Under the pieces are notes generated by a model. That model did no database searches, was not told where the DNA came from, and worked only from the letters and a program-made list of their open reading frames with translations. A program made the position numbers and the translations under genes. Positions 7,601 to 9,342 of a DNA stretch of 9,342 nt are shown in pieces. Position 1 is the stretch's first letter; each line of letters opens with the position of its first letter. The DNA comes from JANNMJ01 sp031397815 (GTDB lineage: Bacteria > Bacteroidota > Bacteroidia > Cytophagales > Hymenobacteraceae). The stretch is from positions 1 through 9,342 of the forward strand of contig JANNMJ010000169.1 of NCBI GenBank assembly GCA_031397815.1, written 5' to 3'.

Positions 7601-8431
7601 CGAGCCGCCGAGCGGCGTCGTCGTGACGTTACCGATCACCGGCGGCGTCAGGTCGCCCGTCGGAACGTTGAAAATGTACACCTGCCCAGAGGTTGGGGTG
7701 TCGGCGGCGCCGTTATTCGGCAGCACGTCGGCGGCATTGGTGGTGGCTACAGGTGCCCCCCACGAGCCGGTGAGCGCGCGCACATCGGTGAGGCTATTGC
7801 CGCGCAAACCAACTTGCACGCCGTTCGTCGAGCCGGGGAGCCAGTTTGTGCTGAACGTCCCGTAGTGCATCTCGATCTTCCCGCCCTCATACAGCCACAG
7901 CTGCACGTTGCCGGTCGCGGTTTCGTTTTGATACTGCGTGAAACCGGCCGCCTGAATCTTGTGGATGCGGTTTGGCGCCGTACCCGTCGTGATCGACGAG
8001 TAAACCGTCGCAAGGCCATCCGAGCGCAAGTCCTTCGCGAAGAACCCGATCATCTGGTTCACCGAGCCGGTCAATGGGCTGGCGTACGGCGTGGTAGAAC
8101 CCGGTCCGAACGTGATCCAGCCGTTCGTATTCACTACGTACGAGGTGTACGAGTTGAACCCAAACTGGAACGAGAACGGAATCGTCTGAACCGTCGAAAA
8201 CCCGTCGTCGGCAGTACCGCCGCCGCTGATAGGGTCGAAGGTGGTGCCCCCCGTGATGGGCTGATACGGGGAAGTATTGAAGGTGAAACCGTACAACGGA
8301 ATCACCTGCGCGCGGGCGCTCTCCGGCGTCAGCAGGCTCAGCACGGCACTACAGGCCAGCGCGGCGGCAGTACGCCACCAGCGGCCAGAGCCGGATGTAA
8401 CCACGCCGGGATCTGGGTAAGTGTTCAACAT
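1667..8431 (-). CDS. Giant secreted multidomain protein: signal peptide, lamin-tail, PKD, GEVED, Ig-like repeats, T9SS sorting domain
   Basis: 2254 residues. Domains in order: signal peptide 1-41 (hydrophobic TAAALACSAVLSLLT, likely cut after SARA; the 20-residue leading segment is rather long); N-terminal beta-rich domain of the kind seen in T9SS proteins 42-257 (YVVNTNGWITFG); Ig/FN3-like domain about 260-365; an Ig/PKD-like domain split by a lamin-tail domain (366-389, then 571-625, lamin-tail about 390-515); PKD-like domain 630-718; GEVED domain 720-872 (AWMDYNSNSVFDSAE, an acidic metal-site-like loop, and DGETEDYTL); about 13 Ig-like modules 876-2089, most with two cysteines suited to disulfides; a last Ig-like module 2090-2166; T9SS type A sorting domain about 2175-2254 (VFPNPTLDGMVTVEMP, VYDITGRPVF, LPTGVYLVRL, VKRLVRD). 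It is expected to pass Sec, then T9SS, and be secreted or surface-attached, as with large Bacteroidota adhesins. No catalytic domain is visible, so adhesion or a structural role is an inference. ATG at 8429-8431 is the natural start because the signal peptide follows. No frameshift is seen. It is transcribed alone. Confidence 0.95.
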   Translation of the reverse strand: MLNTYPDPGVVTSGSGRWWRTAAALACSAVLSLLTPESARAQVIPLYGFTFNTSPYQPITGGTTFDPISGGGTADDGFSTVQTIPFSFQFGFNSYTSYVVNTNGWITFGPGSTTPYASPLTGSVNQMIGFFAKDLRSDGLATVYSSITTGTAPNRIHKIQAAGFTQYQNETATGNVQLWLYEGGKIEMHYGTFSTNWLPGSTNGVQVGLRGNSLTDVRALTGSWGAPVATTNAADVLPNNGAADTPTSGQVYIFNVPTGDLTPPVIGNVTTTPLGGSCLPSAHTVTASPTDASGLFSVELLYIVSGSTTPVVLPMTRTGSTYSATIPAQGSNGVTYYIRATDNSANRLVSLSPSQSYRDASLTINAGADQTRYIGENATLTASTSLGGTVRITEFTMFSGGTGATNPYPGYIDPGTEDLIEITNMGTGQVDISSYGFEVQGGAAARTYSFPNGTVIPSRGVLVLHIGSGTDDPGSLYYHTGGANDQLTSGNDQAFILSSPSGTVVDAVVANAFPVTPPVTSANWSGTGAPSPRNIAGAGLYGADVNAATNWSDAQAVPQSIGTINSGLPTLNPSVVQWTGTGLTGTITANPLITPTYATAGIYTYTASITSGSCTITDQVRVTVLAPSPPTSQFIADRTSISVNDFIRLIDQSTNRPLTWRYRIFPTSGWQYIANSTPTSPSPYVQFTQGGVYTVRQTVTNGAGRDSLTRTNYINVSAAPRYCADPNAAPCTTGYIDGVSILGTTLRNRGTGCNSGASGSGYTNFPALDSTTATLRAGLTYSITVKPSAAGAVVAWMDYNSNSVFDSAEFIPIAPRPNVAGTPRTFQFTIPITAVAGEVGLRIRSRRNAGILYPDACTAFFDGETEDYTLTMLPGCTLATPVVTSNGPLCAGQALTLNATNLTPGATLAWSGPNGFTSSATAPQIASTTSAASGTYTLTISKDGCSISGSTSVIVNTPPTAPTLTTNGPICAGQALTLTATNLSPGATLAWTGPNNFTSTSATPQITAASAAATGTYTLTLTRAGCSVLRTVTVAVTAAPNAPNATGGSRCGTGTVALTATGGATGAIYKWYSSATSTTALATGATYSPTVTATTTYYVAIASGSCESPRTAVIATVTPAPTPTVTATGSTTVCQGDGVLLTAANGGTGASYQFYRNNQLIIGTSGTTYTATQSGTYTVSAGAGNCSGVSATGVVVTVTPAPAAPTAPTVSRCGTGTVTLTATGAPTGGGYRWYATSSSTTVLASTATYVTPSITSAATYYVSTITSTSCESPRTSVTAVVNSNPTPTVAATGATTFCDGGSVTLTATGGATGATYQFLLGGQVIPGATGTTYSATQSGTYTVTADNGSGCSATSTASVSVTVNPAASAAFAYASSTYCLSGTNPTPSLTGTAGGTFSVTPSTGLALNTTTGAINLGASSAGTYAVTYSVGGQCPATLTQTVTLSTAPAAAFTYPTTGTRCTGVTGTLTPALGTGASAGTFTATPTGLSLNASDGSIDLATSLPGTYTITNNIAASGSCAAASANASLTLLAAPNAAIAAGGPTTFCDGGSVTLTASGGTSYLWSTGATSASITVTQGGSYSVTATNAASCSATSAPTTVTVNPTPSAAFSYAASTYCLGGSNPVPTVTGAANGTFTGTAGLSINNATGEINLTASAAGTYTVTYSTGLGSPCPASATQTVTLTAAPSAVFSYATTVPACAGSTGTLLPTLATGAVAGTFSATPTGLTINATTGEVNLATSVAGTYTVTNSVAGSGSCAAGTATSTLVIGAQPVASINAGGPVSFCVGDSVILTAAAGGGTILWSTGASTPSITVRQAGSYTVTVTNAAGCQATSAPVVTTTTPRATATFAYDAPTYCLNGTTPTVSVTGTTGGTFSATPSGLAINATTGAINLATSTAGTYTVTYTVSGTCGATQTQTVTLTAPAIATFRYTAAGCAGSTGTLTATLGTGATAGTFSTPFSGLGLNPTTGAIDLSTSQAGTYDVINTLAASGGCGAVTDTAQVTINAQPVAAFTGLAANYCAGDGAVTLTGTIDGVAVTTATGSFTIDGIAATQLNPTTLAPGAHTVVLTGTNGTCTGSTSFVVNITATPLAPTITQAPAGGFVVLTSSATTGNLWYFNGTPIPGALGVTYTVTAAALNGAYTVVSTVNGCVSPVSAPMSVTVTGIAHAQALALPVTVFPNPTLDGMVTVEMPVSTAATPLTVYDITGRPVFTSVIPANETRASLDLHHLPTGVYLVRLQTAEGSVVKRLVRD
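2411..4339 (-). repeat. Three-domain Ig-like unit (C-D-E) repeated, period about 240 residues, last copy incomplete
   Basis: Within the large gene, residues 1365-1604, 1605-1843 and 1844-2007 are successive copies of one higher-order unit (4339-3620, 3619-2903, 2902-2411). Each C domain has 'TYCL.G..P' and 'AGTY.VTYS/T'; each D has 'C.G.TGTL', 'AGTF' and 'GTY.(I/V)'; each E has 'GGP..FC.GDS/GGS' and '(L)LWSTGA(T/S)..SITV..(G)GSY'. The third copy has C and D but no E; a different domain (2008-2089, AANYCAGDGAVTLTGTIDG) takes its place. The coding DNA is visibly similar between copies. Confidence 0.88.
4343..5317 (-). repeat. Two-domain Ig-like unit (A-B) in tandem, period about 163 residues
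   Basis: Residues 1039-1198 and 1203-1363 of the large protein are two copies of a two-domain unit. The A domains share SRCGTGTV.LTATG, (Y)(K/R)WY and SCESPRT, which fits the CHU_C-associated Ig-like family. The B domains share PTPTV.ATG.TT.C, (S/T)YQF and GTTY.ATQSGTYTV.A. The strict A-B-A-B order indicates duplication of the pair. Confidence 0.85.
5312..5800 (-). repeat. Tandem pair of Ig-like domains, period 81 residues
   Basis: Residues 878-958 and 959-1040 of the large protein are near-identical neighbours. Both contain NGP(L/I)CAGQALTL.ATNL, PGATLAW(S/T)GPN.FTS and SGTYTLT or TGTYTLT, then a second cysteine (DGCS, AGCS). They follow directly on the GEVED domain. Confidence 0.85.
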
Positions 8432-8515
8432 AAAAGTGGAAAGGTGACGGGTAGACCGGTGATTTCACTGACTCCCAAAGCTCAGCGGAGCCAGAGAAAT
8501 CAGTGCTTGATGGAG

Positions 8516-8543
8516 CGAAGATATCAATCTGATTCGAGTACAC
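8516..8543 (-). promoter_or_regulatory. Weak candidate Bacteroidota-type promoter for the large gene
   Basis: On the minus strand, GTG (8543-8541), 17 nt, then TATCTTCG (8523-8516) resembles the Bacteroidota housekeeping pattern TTG / TAnnTTTG, with one mismatch in each box and a slightly short spacer. It would give a leader of roughly 80 nt before the ATG at 8431. The match is weak and may be chance. Confidence 0.2.
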
Positions 8544-8744
8544 GATAGCTTTTTATCAGACTTGATACTATCGCCCCGTTTTTTTGTACAATGCCAAGGC
8601 GTTAGATTCGGACAAAGCCCCGAAATCGCCCTTTGAAAATCAAAAATCACTGTCCGTCAAATGGATAGAATCTTTGATGGCTCCGCAAGCGCTTAGAACA
8701 TTTTTTACAAACCTGCTCCGCCGAAAAGCCCTGCAAAGCCGAAT

Positions 8745-8792
8745 CGCGCAAGGCTATGCCCTGTGCGGGCTATTCGCGGGCCTCTGGCCCGC
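8745..8792 (+). repeat. R1 repeat: two-hairpin unit, first copy
   Basis: Hairpin 1 runs 8745-8754 against 8758-8767, loop TAT, with one A-C mismatch and one G-T pair. After the spacer GGCTATTC comes hairpin 2, GCGGGCC (8776-8782) with GGCCCGC (8786-8792), loop TCT, perfect over 7 bp. A second copy in the same orientation is at 8998-9045. Confidence 0.75.
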
Positions 8793-8820
8793 CACCCCAA
8801 TCGGCGCAATCCAAACGTGC

Positions 8821-8890
8821 GTGGCCAGCTCTGTCCCAGAGATGGTGTCAATAGGCGAATCAACGTCATCTCTGAAACAAAGCTGGCCAC
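8821..8890 (+). repeat. R2 palindromic repeat, right copy (single unit)
   Basis: Arm 8821-8845 (GTGGCCAGCTCTGTCC then CAGAGATGG) is identical to the left copy at 1434-1458. The core GTCAATAGGCGAATCAAC (8847-8864) is identical to that at 1482-1499. The closing arm 8866-8890 ends AAGCTGGCCAC and carries a few changes (CTGAAACAAAG in place of CTGGGACAGAG). This is the complete single-unit form: two 25-nt inverted arms around a core of about 20 nt. Confidence 0.85.
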
Positions 8891-8906
8891 GGCACCCGCC
8901 ACGCGA

Positions 8907-8970
8907 AAGCCCGGGGTTGATTTCTTTGAAATCAACCCCGGGCTTCAAGGATAGAACCCCTTTGGGGTAC
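8907..8970 (-). repeat. R3 repeat, right copy, inverted relative to the left copy
   Basis: On the plus strand, arms 8907-8924 (AAGCCCGGGGTTGATTTC) and 8928-8945 form a perfect 18-bp stem with loop TTT. After a 10-nt spacer comes ACCCC (8956-8960), TTT, GGGGT (8964-8968). Read on the minus strand the order and spacer (TCTATCCTTG) match the left R3 at 1341-1398. The perfect stem suggests a recently placed or conserved copy. Confidence 0.85.
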
Positions 8971-8997
8971 CTGATAAATCTGTAAGGCAAGGACTTG

Positions 8998-9045
8998 ACG
9001 CAGGGCTCTGCCCTGTGTCGCCTATTCGCAGGTCTCTTGACCTGC
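8998..9045 (+). repeat. R1' repeat: two-hairpin unit, second copy
   Basis: Hairpin 1 runs 8998-9006 against 9010-9018 with loop TCT and one G-T pair. After the spacer CGCCTATTC comes hairpin 2, GCAGGTC (9028-9034) with GACCTGC (9039-9045), loop TCTT. Compared with R1, three base pairs have changed on both sides so that pairing is kept. It ends about 50 nt before the restriction-enzyme-like gene. Confidence 0.75.
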
Positions 9046-9093
9046 CACTGACCCGCGGGGGCCGCGCAGTGCCCCAGAAGGGGGGGAAAAAAT

Positions 9094-9342
9094 ATGAAGA
9101 GGGGGGCAAAAACCGGGAAAAAGCTAGCACCTCACACTGCGGGGGCCGTTTTCGAATCGAGCGTTTCGAATTTCACGGAGGCGGTTTTTGCACGGCTAGC
9201 CCACCTTCGCCCCGGCGAGTGGTCGGTCGATACGATAAATTCGCGAGCCCAATTAGTTATCGGAAAATATGAGCAATATTCTCATTTGATTGAAGTTCAA
9301 AAAATTGCGGCGCTAAATCCCGATTTAGCAGTTTTTATAGGC
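9094..9342 (+). CDS. NgoMIV-family type II restriction endonuclease, N-terminal part (runs off the window)
   Basis: An 83-codon open frame starts at ATG 9094 and continues past the right edge. Residues 11-83 match, from my memory of the family, the NgoMIV segment from LPGQTSGNAFE onward: TAGAVFE (15-21), FARLAHLRPGEWSV (30-43), SR.QL.I.KYEQYSHL (47-62), NPDLAVFIG (75-83). E21 corresponds to the catalytic Glu70 of NgoMIV; the later Asp, Lys and Glu of the active site lie outside the window. NgoMIV cuts GCCGGC as a tetramer, but specificity here cannot be read from this part. It begins about 49 residues shorter than NgoMIV. An in-frame TGA at 9049-9051 with no other start makes ATG 9094 the only choice; AGAAGGGGGGG (9076-9086) could act as ribosome binding site. 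Base composition turns AT-rich from about 9230, suggesting acquired DNA. A partner methyltransferase would be expected nearby but is not in the window. Confidence 0.8.
   Translation, partial: MKRGAKTGKKLAPHTAGAVFESSVSNFTEAVFARLAHLRPGEWSVDTINSRAQLVIGKYEQYSHLIEVQKIAALNPDLAVFIG

Larger units (their letters stand above)
8432..9093. other. Intergenic region between divergent genes: leader, dyads and a palindromic repeat island
   Basis: No supported gene lies here. Near the large gene are a dyad TGATTTC (8460-8466) with GAAATCA (8496-8502) in its leader, and a bulged stem CGATAG (8543-8548) / CTATCG (8568-8573) enclosing TATCA/TGATA. The latter is followed on the plus strand by CCCCG and seven T's, so it looks like a terminator, but no plus-strand gene leads into it. 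From 8745 to 9045 lie four palindromic repeats, listed separately. The open frame at 8584-8985 is composed largely of these repeats and is not believed. Confidence 0.6.

Noticed and set aside
1434..8890. CRISPR array or composite transposon made of the flanking repeats
   Set aside because: The repeats are few, palindromic and not regularly spaced with unique spacers, there are no cas genes, and no transposase is present. R2 and R3 also differ in relative orientation, which does not fit simple terminal inverted repeats.
8584..8985. 133-residue plus-strand open frame between the large gene and the restriction gene
   Set aside because: From about 8745 onward it is translation of the R1, R2 and R3 palindromes, and its start has no supporting signal.
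9015..9272. 85-residue plus-strand open frame overlapping the restriction gene start
   Set aside because: It begins in R1', is in a different frame and its sequence resembles nothing; the frame from 9094 carries the NgoMIV-like residues.
9312..9336. Hairpin GCTAAATC / GATTTAGC followed by a T-run, terminator-like
   Set aside because: It lies inside the conserved coding sequence ALNPDLAVF of the restriction gene, so a terminator role there is unlikely.

Overview
The window is GC-rich bacterial DNA. Two genes carry C-terminal type IX secretion (T9SS, Por) sorting domains, and the main protein has a GEVED domain, a lamin-tail domain and a long run of Ig-like modules. Together these point to a member of the Bacteroidota. 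The high GC suggests a Hymenobacter-like Cytophagales or a Rhodothermia relative, but this is an inference; no rRNA or tRNA is present to settle it.

Layout from left to right. (1) Positions 2-166, plus strand: the last 54 codons of a T9SS cargo gene. (2) 167-506: a convergent intergenic stretch with GC-rich palindromes. (3) 507-1172, minus strand: a complete hemolysin III / PAQR-family membrane protein (TrhA). (4) 1173-1666: the trhA leader, then two kinds of palindromic repeat (called R3 and R2 here), then a strong intrinsic terminator. (5) 1667-8431, minus strand: one 2254-residue secreted, T9SS-sorted multidomain surface protein that dominates the window. (6) 8432-9093: its leader and a dense island of palindromic repeats in the order R1, R2, R3, R1'. 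(7) 9094-9342, plus strand: the first 83 codons of a gene that runs off the right edge and closely resembles the NgoMIV family of type II restriction endonucleases. The DNA turns AT-rich inside this gene, as expected for acquired DNA.

The large protein should be exported by Sec through its N-terminal signal peptide, then moved across the outer membrane by T9SS using its C-terminal domain, and end up secreted or on the cell surface. Its middle is built from duplicated Ig-like units at several scales: an 81-residue pair, a two-domain unit of about 163 residues repeated twice, and a three-domain unit of about 240 residues repeated nearly three times. Nothing links it functionally to trhA; a terminator separates them.

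The most notable non-coding signal is the set of paired-hairpin repeats around the large gene. R1 and R1' differ by three compensatory base-pair changes, so their folded shape appears to be maintained. R2 copies lie in the same orientation on both sides of the large gene, while R3 copies lie in opposite orientation, so the two types have probably spread independently. They resemble REP/REPIN-type elements in architecture, but no transposase is present here and I do not recognise the family.
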